Below are positions 8,173 through 17,531 of a stretch of DNA of 49,935 nucleotides, one piece after another. The notes under the pieces are model-generated. The model was not told where the DNA came from, did no database searches, and saw only the letters and a list, made by a program, of their open reading frames with translations. The DNA is from an uncultured Alphaproteobacteria bacterium. Its GTDB lineage: Bacteria; Pseudomonadota; Alphaproteobacteria; HIMB59; GCA-002718135. The DNA is taken from assembly GCA_902518895.1 (NCBI GenBank), contig CABYHL010000008.1, positions 1 to 49,935 of the forward strand. Reading direction: 5' to 3'. The position numbers were made by a program, and so were the translations under genes. Each line of letters opens with the position of its first letter. Within the stretch, counting starts at the first letter, position 1.

Positions 8173-10685
8173 CTACCATGACACTGTTTGTATTTTTTAC
8201 CTGAGCCGCAGGGACAAGGTTCATTTCTACCTATTTTTTTTGTAATTATTCTTCTAGGCTCTTTAGTCTGCTCTTCTGAGGAATTATTATTACTATCACT
8301 AACAAGCTTTATATTAAACAAAGTCTTTAAAACTCTTTCATTTTGGTTTGAAAGCATTTCATCAAAATAATCAAAAGATTCTTTTTTATATTCATAAAAT
8401 GGATCTTTACCTCCCATTGCTCTTAAATTAACACTACCACGTAAAGAATCCATTGCTGCTAAATGATCTCTCCAGTCTTTATCTATTTGAAATAACATTA
8501 CCCTTTTTTCTGCAAATTTAAATAATTCAGCTGAATATTGATGTTGTTTTTCTCTATATCTTTGATTTATTTCATCAAGTAATCTTTTTTTAATCTCTTC
8601 ATCATCAACACCTTCTTCATCGAACCATTTTGAAGCGGGTATATCTATAGCAAAAGTATCTTTAACTTTTTCTTTTAATAAACTTCCATTCCATTCATGA
8701 GAGTATTTTTTAGGTGGAATTGTTAATTCAATTAAGTAATTAATATAATCATAAATCATATCTTGAATGATTTTAGATTGATCATTGGTATTTAGAATCT
8801 CTCTTCTATTTTGGTAAATAATTTTTCTTTGATCGTTTAATATATCGTCAAATTTTAAGATTTGTTTTCGCATATCAAAATTATGACTCTCTACTTTTTG
8901 TTGAGCTCTCTCTAAAGATTTAGTGATCATAGAATGAGTAATAACTTCACCATCTTTAAGGCCTAATTTTGATAATACATTTTCAAGAGTTTTTGATCCA
9001 AATATTCTCATAAGATCATCTTCTAATGACAAAAAAAAGATACTTTCACCAATATCTCCTTGTCTACCTGATCTTCCTCTTAATTGATTATCAATTCTTC
9101 TACTTTCATGCCTTTCTGTACCAATTATGAGCAAACCACCTGCTTCAATTGCTTCTTTTTTTAAATTAACATCACCATTTCCCAATTTAATATCAGTACC
9201 TCTTCCAGCCATATTAGTTGAAATGGTTATATTGCTAGGCATTCCAGCTTCTTCAATAATTTTTGCTTCACTCGTATGATTTTTAGCATTTAGAATATTA
9301 TGCTTTAAATTTTCTTTTTTTAATAAATCAGAAATTTTTATAGAATTTTCTACTGATGTAGTTCCTATTAGGATTGGTTGATTGATTTTATTTCGTGACT
9401 TAACAAGATCTAAAACAGCATTGTATTTTTCTCTTTTTGTCATGTAAATTTGATCATTTTTATCAAGACGATTTACTTTAATATTAGGAGGAATTTCAAC
9501 AACCTCCAAATTATATATACTTTCAAATTCTTTTGCTTCTGTTGAAGCAGTTCCTGTCATCCCACTTAGACGATGATAAGTTCTGAAAAAGTTTTGATAG
9601 GTGACAGAAGCAATTGTTTGATTCTCTTTTTGGATCACTAAATTTTCTTTTGCTTCTATAGCTTGATGCAATCCATCACCATATCTTCTACCTTCCATTG
9701 CTCTACCAGTTAACTCATCAATTATAACTATACTCCTATCTTTAATTATATAATCTTTATCTTTTATAAATAAATGATGAGCTCTAAGTGCTTGGATAAT
9801 ATTATGGTTTAAAACCATATTTCCTAAATCCTGTAATGTACCTTCTTTAATAATTCCATTTTCCTTTAATAATTTTTCACAAAATTCCATTCCCTCTGTA
9901 GTAAGTAGAATACTTTTACTTTCTTCATTAATTTCAAAATCATTTTCTCTCAGAATTTTAATGATTTTATCAATTTTAGGAAATAAATCAGTATTAGAAT
10001 TTGATTCTGCAGATATTACAAGAGGTGTCCTAGCTTCATCAATTAAAATACTATCTACTTCATCTACTATTGCAAATGCATTTTTTTTAAAACACAAGTT
10101 ATTGTAATCATTTTTGAGATTATCTCTTAAATAATCAAATCCAATCTCATTATTAGTTGCATACACAACATCGGCATCATATTGATTAGATCTTTCTTCA
10201 TGTGCTGTTTCTGAAGTAACACATCCAACACTTAAACCAAGAAAATTATATATTTGACACATCCAATCTGCATCTCTTTTTGCTAGATAATCATTAACAG
10301 TAATAATATGTACAGATAAATTTTCTATAGCATTTGCATAAGCGGCTAGAGTAGCTACTAACGTTTTTCCTTCTCCTGTTTTCATTTCAGTTATCTTGTT
10401 TTCGTATAAGACCATTCCACCTATTATTTGAACATCATAGTGTCTCATATTTAATGTTCTTTTTGATGTCTCTCTAACTACAGCAAATATTTCTGGTAAA
10501 AATTTGGATATTGATCCAGCTTCATTAAATTTATTTTTAAAATAATTTGTTTTATTTTTTAATTCTTGATCAGATAGTTCTGAAATTTCTTCTTCCAATT
10601 TATTTACTTTCTCTACAAAACTCCCATATTTTTTAAGCGTATTAGATTTTATAGAACCAAATAATTTATTAACGATATTAATCAT
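8169..10685 (-). CDS. secA: Protein translocase ATPase SecA
   Basis: SecA drives post-translational export through SecYEG. The 838-residue product has nucleotide-binding motifs [19 protein letters not shown] (near residue 100) and [15 protein letters not shown], the second-fold motifs [15 protein letters not shown] and [18 protein letters not shown], and the helical scaffold/wing region. It ends with the zinc-binding SEC-C motif [14 protein letters not shown], used for SecB and lipid contact. It is slightly shorter than many proteobacterial SecA proteins because the acidic linker before the SEC-C tail is brief. The gene stands alone on the reverse strand, divergent from argJ across 76 bases. 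Confidence 0.97.
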   Translation of the reverse strand: MINIVNKLFGSIKSNTLKKYGSFVEKVNKLEEEISELSDQELKNKTNYFKNKFNEAGSISKFLPEIFAVVRETSKRTLNMRHYDVQIIGGMVLYENKITEMKTGEGKTLVATLAAYANAIENLSVHIITVNDYLAKRDADWMCQIYNFLGLSVGCVTSETAHEERSNQYDADVVYATNNEIGFDYLRDNLKNDYNNLCFKKNAFAIVDEVDSILIDEARTPLVISAESNSNTDLFPKIDKIIKILRENDFEINEESKSILLTTEGMEFCEKLLKENGIIKEGTLQDLGNMVLNHNIIQALRAHHLFIKDKDYIIKDRSIVIIDELTGRAMEGRRYGDGLHQAIEAKENLVIQKENQTIASVTYQNFFRTYHRLSGMTGTASTEAKEFESIYNLEVVEIPPNIKVNRLDKNDQIYMTKREKYNAVLDLVKSRNKINQPILIGTTSVENSIKISDLLKKENLKHNILNAKNHTSEAKIIEEAGMPSNITISTNMAGRGTDIKLGNGDVNLKKEAIEAGGLLIIGTERHESRRIDNQLRGRSGRQGDIGESIFFLSLEDDLMRIFGSKTLENVLSKLGLKDGEVITHSMITKSLERAQQKVESHNFDMRKQILKFDDILNDQRKIIYQNRREILNTNDQSKIIQDMIYDYINYLIELTIPPKKYSHEWNGSLLKEKVKDTFAIDIPASKWFDEEGVDDEEIKKRLLDEINQRYREKQHQYSAELFKFAEKRVMLFQIDKDWRDHLAAMDSLRGSVNLRAMGGKDPFYEYKKESFDYFDEMLSNQNERVLKTLFNIKLVSDSNNNSSEEQTKEPRRIITKKIGRNEPCPCGSGKKYKQCHGS

Positions 10686-10761
10686 CTTATGATAAATGGC
10701 AGTTAATATATGAAAAATATTTTTTCTACAAAGGAATTTAATCTAAATTATAGTCAATAAA

Positions 10762-11961
10762 ATGATTTCAATATTTAAGCCAAAAAAAATCAGAGATTTT
10801 AATCCTAATGGCCTTAAAATTTATACTTTCAATGCTGGATTTAAAAAAAAAGATAAAGATCTTTTAATAATAATTTTTGATCAAATTATTAATGTATGTT
10901 GTGTATATTCAAAAACGTCAACACCTTCAGCCCCAATAATTTGGGATAAACAAAATAACAAAGGTAAGGCTAAAGCATTAGTTGTGAATGCTGGTAATGC
11001 GAACGCGCATACTGGTAAAGAAGGTCTTAATATTATTGATAAATATGTAAAAGCATTAACAAAAAAAATTAAATGCAAATACAATGAAGTATTAGTATCA
11101 TCTACTGGTGTAATTGGTGAAAAATTTAATCCTAGTTTAATTATAAATAAATTTGAAAAAATAAATTCCAAAAACAAAAACAGCTTACTAGCAAGTGCTA
11201 AAGCAATTATGACAACAGATACTTTCCCAAAAGTATCAATTAAAAATATTAACTTAGATAATCAATCATTTAAAATTTATGGAATTGCAAAAGGGTCAGG
11301 TATGATACAACCAAATATGGGAACAATGCTGGTGTATATTTTTATAGAATGTGAAATTTCAAAACAGTTAATGATTAGATTACTTAAAAATAATTTAGAT
11401 AACACATTTAATTCAATAACTGTAGATAGCGATACATCAACAAGTGATACTTTAATGATGTTTTCTCTTGGTATTAAAAATATTAATTTAAATAAAAAGA
11501 ATTTTAAAATATTAAATTATAAAATTTATGAGTTAATGCATGATTTATCTCTTCAAGTAATTAAAGATGGAGAGGGTGTTTCTAAGCTAATAAGAGTTAA
11601 TGTTTTGAATGCAAGATCCAAAAATCAAGCAAAAAAAATTGCATTTAGTATTGCTAATTCTCCTTTGGTTAAAACAGCTGTAGCTGGTGAAGATGCAAAT
11701 TGGGGAAGGGTAATAATGGCAATTGGTAAAACTGAAGAAAATATAAATCAAAATAAAATCAAAGTTTTATTTGGAAACAATGTTGTATGTGAAAATGGTT
11801 CTATTAGTAAAAAAATAAATATTAAAAAACTTAATAATTATATGAAAAATAAAACTATAGATATCAATGTAAAATTAAATTTGGGTAAGTATTTTTACAC
11901 GGTTCATGGAAATGATCTTACCTTTGAATATTTAAAGATTAATGCTGATTACAGATCTTAA
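10762..11961 (+). CDS. argJ: Glutamate N-acetyltransferase / amino-acid N-acetyltransferase
   Basis: ArgJ recycles the acetyl group from N-acetylornithine to glutamate, and in its bifunctional form also acetylates glutamate from acetyl-CoA, for arginine synthesis. The 399-residue protein contains SSTGVIGE, the self-cleavage region GMIQPNMGTMLVYIF with the nucleophile Thr at residue 188, and SPLVKTAVAGEDANWGRVI. The precursor splits before this Thr into alpha and beta chains. In many alphaproteobacteria a peptidyl-prolyl isomerase sits between secA and argJ; none is present here. The stop lies 2 bases from the convergent methyltransferase stop. Confidence 0.95.
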   Translation: MISIFKPKKIRDFNPNGLKIYTFNAGFKKKDKDLLIIIFDQIINVCCVYSKTSTPSAPIIWDKQNNKGKAKALVVNAGNANAHTGKEGLNIIDKYVKALTKKIKCKYNEVLVSSTGVIGEKFNPSLIINKFEKINSKNKNSLLASAKAIMTTDTFPKVSIKNINLDNQSFKIYGIAKGSGMIQPNMGTMLVYIFIECEISKQLMIRLLKNNLDNTFNSITVDSDTSTSDTLMMFSLGIKNINLNKKNFKILNYKIYELMHDLSLQVIKDGEGVSKLIRVNVLNARSKNQAKKIAFSIANSPLVKTAVAGEDANWGRVIMAIGKTEENINQNKIKVLFGNNVVCENGSISKKINIKKLNNYMKNKTIDINVKLNLGKYFYTVHGNDLTFEYLKINADYRS

Positions 11962-11963
11962 TT

Positions 11964-12740
11964 TTATTTTTTCCAAGCACAAATTGTATTAAAATTTATA
12001 TCAAGATTAAAACTATCTTCATAATATTTTTTTTTGAATTTTTTCTCCAAAAGAATAAAGTATTTCTTATTCTCAAAATTATTTTTTTTATCTTTACCTG
12101 CATAGGGTAAGTTCAAAAATCTTACATCATCAAGTAGTTTTTTAAAAACTGAATATTCAATAGTAAAGTTATTATTATTTATTAAAGGTGCATCAAAGTT
12201 ATACACTTTAAGCAGCTTAAAAATATCATTTGTATCTAAAATTGGATTAACTCTTTGATACATACCTCCGTATAAAATATTGTCTGTTTCATACATTGAA
12301 TTTATAAGCTGATATGCATTTTCAGCACTTGGAATTGTTGCTATAAAAAATCCATTGGAATTTAGGCTTTGAAAAATAGTTTTTATAAATTTCTCAAAAT
12401 TGGATGTTAATTGACAAAAAAAATTACTATATATTAAATCAAATTTTTTATCTTTAATTTGTATATCGTCCATATCAATTTCTATTAATTGTCGATCTGT
12501 TTTTTTAGTAAAAAATGACAAATCGATATCAGCACTTGTTATAGAACAAGAAGGAAATCTTTCTTTCAGATAATTAATAATTAATTTGTCATTAATCCCA
12601 AGTTCTAAAATATTATTAAAAGGAACTTTCAAAATATCTAGGGAATCAATTATATTTTTACTTATTTCATTATATATAAAGTTTTCTCCATATTTTCTAT
12701 CCTTAGTTCTTAAAAGTTTAAGGTATTTTTTGTTTATCAT
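11964..12740 (-). CDS. SAM-dependent methyltransferase-like protein (NDUFAF5/BioC-like)
   Basis: From ATG at 12740 the product is 258 residues. It has a class I methyltransferase core: motif I-like NILELGINDKLIINYL, an acidic strand end SADIDLSF, then FDLIYSNFFCQLTSN and a motif with SNGFFIATIPSAENAYQL. The C-terminal half, with GGMYQRVNPILDTNDIFKLL and a late LPYAGKDKK, resembles the alphaproteobacterial proteins related to mitochondrial NDUFAF5, a complex I assembly factor. Motif I departs from the GxGxG form (ELGIND), so SAM binding may be altered. A TTG at 12764 would leave only 2 bases to the divergent gene, so ATG at 12740 is preferred. The neighbourhood (argJ side) is where this family usually lies. 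Confidence 0.72.
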   Translation of the reverse strand: MINKKYLKLLRTKDRKYGENFIYNEISKNIIDSLDILKVPFNNILELGINDKLIINYLKERFPSCSITSADIDLSFFTKKTDRQLIEIDMDDIQIKDKKFDLIYSNFFCQLTSNFEKFIKTIFQSLNSNGFFIATIPSAENAYQLINSMYETDNILYGGMYQRVNPILDTNDIFKLLKVYNFDAPLINNNNFTIEYSVFKKLLDDVRFLNLPYAGKDKKNNFENKKYFILLEKKFKKKYYEDSFNLDINFNTICAWKK

Positions 12741-12766
12741 TTTTCTATAAAGTATAAAAAGCAAAT

Positions 12767-13249
12767 ATGGATATTATTCTTAAAGAGATAGTTGCAATTA
12801 TTAAAGAAGAAACTGAAAATATTAATAAAAAAATCTATGGAACTACCTTTTTAGAAATACTAAAAGAAAAAATTTTAAACAGACAAGATCAAATTTCTTT
12901 TAAAAATCATGTAATACAAAATTCTAATATTGATTTGGAAGAAAATATAAATGTTCTTGAAAAAAATCTTTTTTTTAAATTATCCTGTTACCAAACTCCC
13001 AAATCATTATTGAAATTCGAATTGAAAAAAAATTTTCTACTTATTATTTTTAAAGAGCTTGTAAAAATTGATATTTTAAATCAAAATACTCAAAAATATA
13101 TCAATGTTAGCTTAAAACCTTTTATGGGTGTAACATTGTCAAAGGGAACAGTATGTAATTTAAATTTTCCAAAAAATTCACTAATTATGCAAATAGAAAC
13201 TGATGACGTTGATTTTGATATTGAAAAAAAAACAGATGTAACAATATAA
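12767..13249 (+). CDS. Unrecognised 160-residue protein
   Basis: I do not recognise a family. The N-terminal half is lysine- and glutamate-rich and probably helical (KEIVAIIKEETENINKKI, then EENINVLEKNLFFKL). The C-terminal half has strand-like segments (KYINVSLKPFMGVTLSKG, then SLIMQIETDDVDFDI). There is no signal peptide or membrane span. Six bases separate it from the DUF1178 gene downstream, so the two are likely co-transcribed. In larger alphaproteobacterial genomes I recall comF, a glutaredoxin and a nitrilase-like gene between the methyltransferase and DUF1178; this ORF stands in their place. It could be a lineage-specific gene or a much-diverged remnant. Confidence 0.65.
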   Translation: MDIILKEIVAIIKEETENINKKIYGTTFLEILKEKILNRQDQISFKNHVIQNSNIDLEENINVLEKNLFFKLSCYQTPKSLLKFELKKNFLLIIFKELVKIDILNQNTQKYINVSLKPFMGVTLSKGTVCNLNFPKNSLIMQIETDDVDFDIEKKTDVTI

Positions 13250-13254
13250 GAAAT

Positions 13255-13668
13255 ATGATCGTATTTAATCTTAATTGCTCTGATTGCGCCTCCTCTTTTG
13301 AAGGATGGTTCGAAAATACTAAGGACTACAATAAGCAAATTAGAAAAGGTTTACTTACTTGTCCTTCCTGCAATAGTGCTCAAATAAAAAAAGGTTTAAT
13401 GGCACCAAATGTATCAAAAAAATCAAATTCAAAAATTTCTAAAAGGAATAAATCAATTGCTTCAAATGTTAAGAAGTTAAAAAAGATTATAGAAAAAGAA
13501 TTTGATTATGTCGGTGATAAATTTACCGAGGAAGCAAAGAAAATTAAATATGGCGAAGCTAAGGAACGTGCCATATATGGCGAAGCCTCTATTGAGCAAA
13601 CTAAAGAATTAATAGATGAAGATATCGATGTACTACCATTGCCTTTTTCAACAAAAAAAACTAATTAA
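13255..13668 (+). CDS. DUF1178 family protein
   Basis: The 137-residue product begins MIVFNLNCSDCASSFEGWF and continues with TCPSCNSAQIKKGLMAPNV. This is the two-CxxC, zinc-ribbon-like N-terminus of DUF1178 proteins. The middle is a charged linker (about residues 55-80). The C-terminal part with YVGDKFTEEAKKIKYGEA and IYGEASIEQTKELIDEDID matches the second conserved block. Function is unknown in the family; it commonly neighbours ubiG in alphaproteobacteria, as here. Its stop overlaps the convergent ubiG stop by 8 bases. Confidence 0.88.
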   Translation: MIVFNLNCSDCASSFEGWFENTKDYNKQIRKGLLTCPSCNSAQIKKGLMAPNVSKKSNSKISKRNKSIASNVKKLKKIIEKEFDYVGDKFTEEAKKIKYGEAKERAIYGEASIEQTKELIDEDIDVLPLPFSTKKTN

Positions 13669-14368
13669 TTAAACTAGCGGTACAAAAATAATTTATCATG
13701 TAATTTTTTGATAATTTCCATTCCCTATTTAATGGATTAAAAACAAGACCTTTAATATTATTAAAATTAAATTTTTCTTTTAATAAAATTTTTTTTAATT
13801 CTTCAGGTTTAATTAATTTATTATAATCGTGGGTACCTTTTGGTATCCAATGGAGGATATTTTCTGCCATATTAATTGCAATTAGTTTAGAGAGTAAGTT
13901 TCTATTAATAGTAGAAATAATTATTAAACCATTCTTATTTAAATTTTTTTTTATATTTTTTATTGTTTTTTTCCAATCATCTAAATGTTCCAAAACTTCA
14001 AACATTAGTATTATATCAAATTTTTCATCTAATTTTGATTTCTCAATATCTTTATTAATATAATTAATTTTAAGTTTATTTTTTTTAGAATGTATCTTAG
14101 CAGCTATTATATTATTTGGAGCAAAATCTATTCCTGTAACCTTCGCACCCAGTCTTGCTAGTGGTTCACAAATTATTCCTCCACCACAGCCTACATCAAG
14201 TATTTTTAAATTTCTAATATTTCTATTATTTATTTGATCTAATATATAAGACATTCTATGACTTTTAATTTGATGCAGAATCTTAAATTTACCATTTTCA
14301 TTCCACCATTCATCTGAAAGTTGATTAAAGAAGGCAAATTCTTCATTTTTTGATTTTATATTCATCAT
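13661..14368 (-). CDS. ubiG: Ubiquinone biosynthesis O-methyltransferase UbiG
   Basis: UbiG carries out both O-methylations of the quinone ring with S-adenosylmethionine. The 235-residue protein has the expected N-terminal FFNQLSDEWWNENGKFKILH, the SAM motif KILDVGCGGGIICEPLARLG and VTGIDFA, then FDIILMFEVLEHLDDW. The later block WIPKGTHDYNKLIKPEEL is specific to UbiG among methyltransferases. It is a single-gene reverse unit, divergent from lysC (63 bases apart). Presence of this gene implies an aerobic, ubiquinone-based respiratory chain. Confidence 0.95.
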   Translation of the reverse strand: MMNIKSKNEEFAFFNQLSDEWWNENGKFKILHQIKSHRMSYILDQINNRNIRNLKILDVGCGGGIICEPLARLGAKVTGIDFAPNNIIAAKIHSKKNKLKINYINKDIEKSKLDEKFDIILMFEVLEHLDDWKKTIKNIKKNLNKNGLIIISTINRNLLSKLIAINMAENILHWIPKGTHDYNKLIKPEELKKILLKEKFNFNNIKGLVFNPLNREWKLSKNYMINYFCTASLIN

Positions 14369-14373
14369 ATATC

Positions 14374-14400
14374 TTGTTTGTTGGAAACAATAATTATAAT
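14374..14400 (+). promoter_or_regulatory. Candidate lysC promoter with inverted repeat
   Basis: TTGTTT (14374-14379), 15 bases, then consensus TATAAT (14395-14400), 31 bases before the lysC start. The -35 hexamer forms one arm of a perfect inverted repeat, TTGTTT-GTTGG-AAACAA (14374-14390), so a regulator or hairpin could act here. Read by eye only. Confidence 0.4.
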
Positions 14401-14431
14401 AGCTGAAATAATTTAAAAAAGATTTAAGTCA

Positions 14432-15643
14432 ATGAAACTCGTAGTAATGAAATTTGGTGGTACCTCAGTTGCCAGTATTGATAAAATCAATAATGTTGCT
14501 AACATTGTTGAAAAACAACTAAACGATAAAAAATTGATTGTTATTTTATCTGCAATGTCAGGTGTGACAAATAAAATGCAAGAATATATAGACGGAATTG
14601 GTTCAAATGAAATCATTGAAAACGATTTAATCTTAACATCTGGTGAAGCTGTATCTGTTGGACTTCTTTCAGCTATTTTAAAAAAAAGAAATATTAAATC
14701 CATCCCTTTGCTTGGGTGGCAAATACCAATTATTACAGATAGCAACCATCAAAAAGCTAAAATCTTAAATATTGATAAAAATAGAATCGATCAATTTCTA
14801 AAAGATTATGATGTAATAGTGGTTGCTGGATTTCAAGGCGTTGATAGAAATGGAAACATAACATCATTAGGAAGAGGTGGTTCTGACACAACTGCAGTTG
14901 CTATCGCTGCAGCTGTTGATGCAGAAAGATGTGATATTTATACTGATGTGGATGGTGTTTATACAACTGATCCAAATCTAGAGCCTAAAGCTAGAAAAAT
15001 TAATAAATTAGCATTTGAAGAAATGTTAGAAATGTCTTCTACTGGTGCAAAAGTACTTCATACTCGCTCTGTAGAATTAGCAATGAAGCACAATCTTACT
15101 TTGCAGGTACTCTCTTCAATAACAAAAAAAATTGGTACATTTGTTGTAGATGAAAATAAATTAATTGAAAAAGAAATAGTAAGCGGTGTAAGTTATAGTA
15201 ACAATGAATCAAAACTAACATTATCTGGTATTGCTGATAAACCTGGTATTTCAGCAACTATCTTTGGATTATTAGCTAATAATAATATTAATGTAGATAT
15301 GATTGTTCAAAATACATCACAAGACGGTGTTACCGCAAATATTACATTTACTGTTCCAAATAGTGAAATTGATAATGCTAAAAAACTATTAGAAGAAAAT
15401 CAAAATTTAATTGATTTTAGAGCTATTAAAACTGACACTAACATTTCTAAAATTTCAGTAATTGGCATGGGGATGATGTCTCAATCTGGTGTTGCAAAGA
15501 AGATGTTTACAACATTAGCTAATAATTCAATTAATATATTAGCTATCTCAACATCAGAAATAAAGATAAGCGTCTTAATTGATAAAAAATTTACAAAAAT
15601 TGCTGTAAAAAATTTACATGAAGCATATAATCTAGGTAGTTAA
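14432..15643 (+). CDS. lysC: Aspartate kinase
   Basis: LysC phosphorylates aspartate, the entry step to lysine, threonine and methionine. The 403-residue monofunctional enzyme shows the kinase start VMKFGGTSVAS, LTSGEAVSVGLLSA, and GRGGSDTTAVAIAAAVDAE followed by YTDVDGVYTTDP. The C-terminal third carries tandem ACT domains (ISATIFGLLANNNINVDMIV, and SGVAKKMFTTLANNSINILA), which bind lysine or threonine for feedback control. The ATG at 14432 follows an AT-rich 63-base spacer shared with ubiG. The last base of its stop codon (TAATG) is the first base of the next start, so it heads a long forward run. Confidence 0.96.
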   Translation: MKLVVMKFGGTSVASIDKINNVANIVEKQLNDKKLIVILSAMSGVTNKMQEYIDGIGSNEIIENDLILTSGEAVSVGLLSAILKKRNIKSIPLLGWQIPIITDSNHQKAKILNIDKNRIDQFLKDYDVIVVAGFQGVDRNGNITSLGRGGSDTTAVAIAAAVDAERCDIYTDVDGVYTTDPNLEPKARKINKLAFEEMLEMSSTGAKVLHTRSVELAMKHNLTLQVLSSITKKIGTFVVDENKLIEKEIVSGVSYSNNESKLTLSGIADKPGISATIFGLLANNNINVDMIVQNTSQDGVTANITFTVPNSEIDNAKKLLEENQNLIDFRAIKTDTNISKISVIGMGMMSQSGVAKKMFTTLANNSINILAISTSEIKISVLIDKKFTKIAVKNLHEAYNLGS

Positions 15644-16428
15644 TGAAAACAGTAGGTCAAATCTTATCAATTGCAAGAAACTCTAAAAATGTTTCAATTA
15701 CTGATATATCAATTGAATTAAAAATTTCGCAAAGTATCATTATTGATCTTGAAAATGATAATATCAAAAACAATTCAGATATTGTTTTTAATATTGGGCA
15801 TCTAAGATCATATTCAAAATATCTGGAACTAGATACCGATTCAATTATAAATAAATTTAAAGATGAAGTTTCATTTAATGATAAGGAAGAAAAAAAGAAT
15901 ATTACACCATTAGTTGAAAATAATTTTTTTAAAATAGAAAAGTTTTTTGCTACCTCTATTATCTTAATTATATTTTCTTCATTTTATTTTTTATTCATTG
16001 ATCAAAAAGATAATGAAATTAACTTTGCCTTAATACCAGATATACCTGAAAGTTTGGAGCCTATAGTAGAAAAAGCAAATACTTATAATAATCTATCTCA
16101 AAGTAGTGATGTTAATAAAAGTGCTTTTATAAATAATTCTAGTGCAGTAGCATCTATAGAATTAGATGAAGATGTGACTACAGTTGCTACATTAAAAATG
16201 TTAAATCCAACTTGGCTACAACTAAGAGATGAAAAGAATAACATTGTTCTAAGCAAGTTAATGGAAAAAGATGAAGAATTTTCATATGAATTAAAATTGA
16301 ACTACAACATTACTGCAGGTAATGCGGGTAATATTTTAGTACTAATAGATGGTGATGTCAGAGGAAAGATAGGTAAATACGGCGATATATTAGATTCTTT
16401 TGTTTTATATAAAGATTTTACTAATTAA
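15643..16428 (+). CDS. RodZ-like membrane protein with N-terminal HTH
   Basis: The 261-residue protein has a RodZ-type helix-turn-helix domain at residues 4-70 (VGQILSIARNSKNVSITDIS, then HLRSYSKYLELD). A single membrane span lies at about 104-124 (ATSIILIIFSSFYFLFI), then a low-complexity linker and a C-terminal DUF4115-like beta domain (WLQLRDEKNNIVLSKLM, ending GKYGDILDSFVL). RodZ links MreB filaments to the inner membrane and helps set rod shape. It precedes ispG, the usual place for the alphaproteobacterial homologue. Whether this cell has mreB is not visible, so I call it RodZ-like only. Confidence 0.85.
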   Translation: MKTVGQILSIARNSKNVSITDISIELKISQSIIIDLENDNIKNNSDIVFNIGHLRSYSKYLELDTDSIINKFKDEVSFNDKEEKKNITPLVENNFFKIEKFFATSIILIIFSSFYFLFIDQKDNEINFALIPDIPESLEPIVEKANTYNNLSQSSDVNKSAFINNSSAVASIELDEDVTTVATLKMLNPTWLQLRDEKNNIVLSKLMEKDEEFSYELKLNYNITAGNAGNILVLIDGDVRGKIGKYGDILDSFVLYKDFTN

Positions 16429-16432
16429 ATAG

Positions 16433-17530
16433 ATGTTAAGACCGTATCAACAAATTCATAGAAGAAAATCGCGTGTAGTTAAAGTTGGAAATGTAAGTAT
16501 TGGAGGCAGTAATCAAATTGCAGTTCAAACAATGACAAATACTCTGACTTCTAATGCCAAAGATACTATTGCTCAAATAGAAAGATCTGCAAAACTTGGA
16601 GTTGATTTAGTTCGCGTTTCTGTTCCAGATAAAGAGTCTTCACATTCTTTAAAAGAAATTATCAAACATAGCCCTGTACCTATAATTGCTGATATACATT
16701 TTCATTACAAAAGAGGTATTGAAGCAGCAAACAATGGCGCTTCTTGTATTAGAATTAATCCTGGTAATATTGGGAGCATTGAAAGAATAAAAGAAGTTAT
16801 AAAAGCTGCAAAAGATAATAATTGCTCAATTAGAGTAGGTGTTAATGCAGGAAGTTTAGAAAAACAAATTTTAGAAAAATTTTCTGAACCTAATCCAGAA
16901 GCCTTAGTTGAAAGCGCAAAATTAAACATAAAGATACTAGAAGATAATGATTTCACCAATTTCAAAATCAGTGTGAAATCCTCAGATATATTTATGACTA
17001 TAAAAGCATATGAGCAATTAGCTGAATTATGTGATTATCCATTGCATTTAGGTATTACAGAGGCAGGAGGAAAAAGAACAGGTTCAATTAAATCTTCAAT
17101 TGGAGTTGGAAATTTACTTTTGAGAGGAATAGGAGATACAATTAGAATATCATTGTCAGATGAGCCTGAGGAAGAGGTAAGAGTTGGTTTTGAAATCTTA
17201 AAAAGCTTAGGATTAAGGAATAGAGGTGTAAAAATTATATCATGCCCTTCATGTGCTAGACAACAATTTGAAGTAATAAAAACTGTAAAAAACTTAGAAA
17301 AAAAATTAGATGATATTTCTACCCCTATAACAGTGTCAATAATTGGATGTGTCGTTAATGGTCCAGGTGAAGCAACTATGACAAATATTGGAATAACTGG
17401 TGGGGGCAATAATACACATATGATTTATCTTGATGGTAAAAAAAATAACGTTGTAAAAAATGTTGATTTAGAAAATTATCTTGAAGATCTTATTAGAAAA
17501 AAAACTAAAGAAATAGAACTTAGTAATTAA
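16433..17530 (+). CDS. ispG: 4-hydroxy-3-methylbut-2-enyl diphosphate synthase (IspG/GcpE)
   Basis: IspG makes HMBPP from MEcPP, the penultimate step of the non-mevalonate isoprenoid pathway, using a [4Fe-4S] cluster. The 365-residue product shows the TIM-barrel start [44 protein letters not shown] and INPGNIGS. The cluster ligands are in [12 protein letters not shown] and [10 protein letters not shown]. It lacks the extra central domain of plant-type enzymes. The isoprenoid products feed the polyprenyl synthase at 24165-25046 and ubiquinone synthesis (ubiG). It lies 2 bases before hisS. Confidence 0.96.
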   Translation: MLRPYQQIHRRKSRVVKVGNVSIGGSNQIAVQTMTNTLTSNAKDTIAQIERSAKLGVDLVRVSVPDKESSHSLKEIIKHSPVPIIADIHFHYKRGIEAANNGASCIRINPGNIGSIERIKEVIKAAKDNNCSIRVGVNAGSLEKQILEKFSEPNPEALVESAKLNIKILEDNDFTNFKISVKSSDIFMTIKAYEQLAELCDYPLHLGITEAGGKRTGSIKSSIGVGNLLLRGIGDTIRISLSDEPEEEVRVGFEILKSLGLRNRGVKIISCPSCARQQFEVIKTVKNLEKKLDDISTPITVSIIGCVVNGPGEATMTNIGITGGGNNTHMIYLDGKKNNVVKNVDLENYLEDLIRKKTKEIELSN

Positions 17531-17531
17531 T

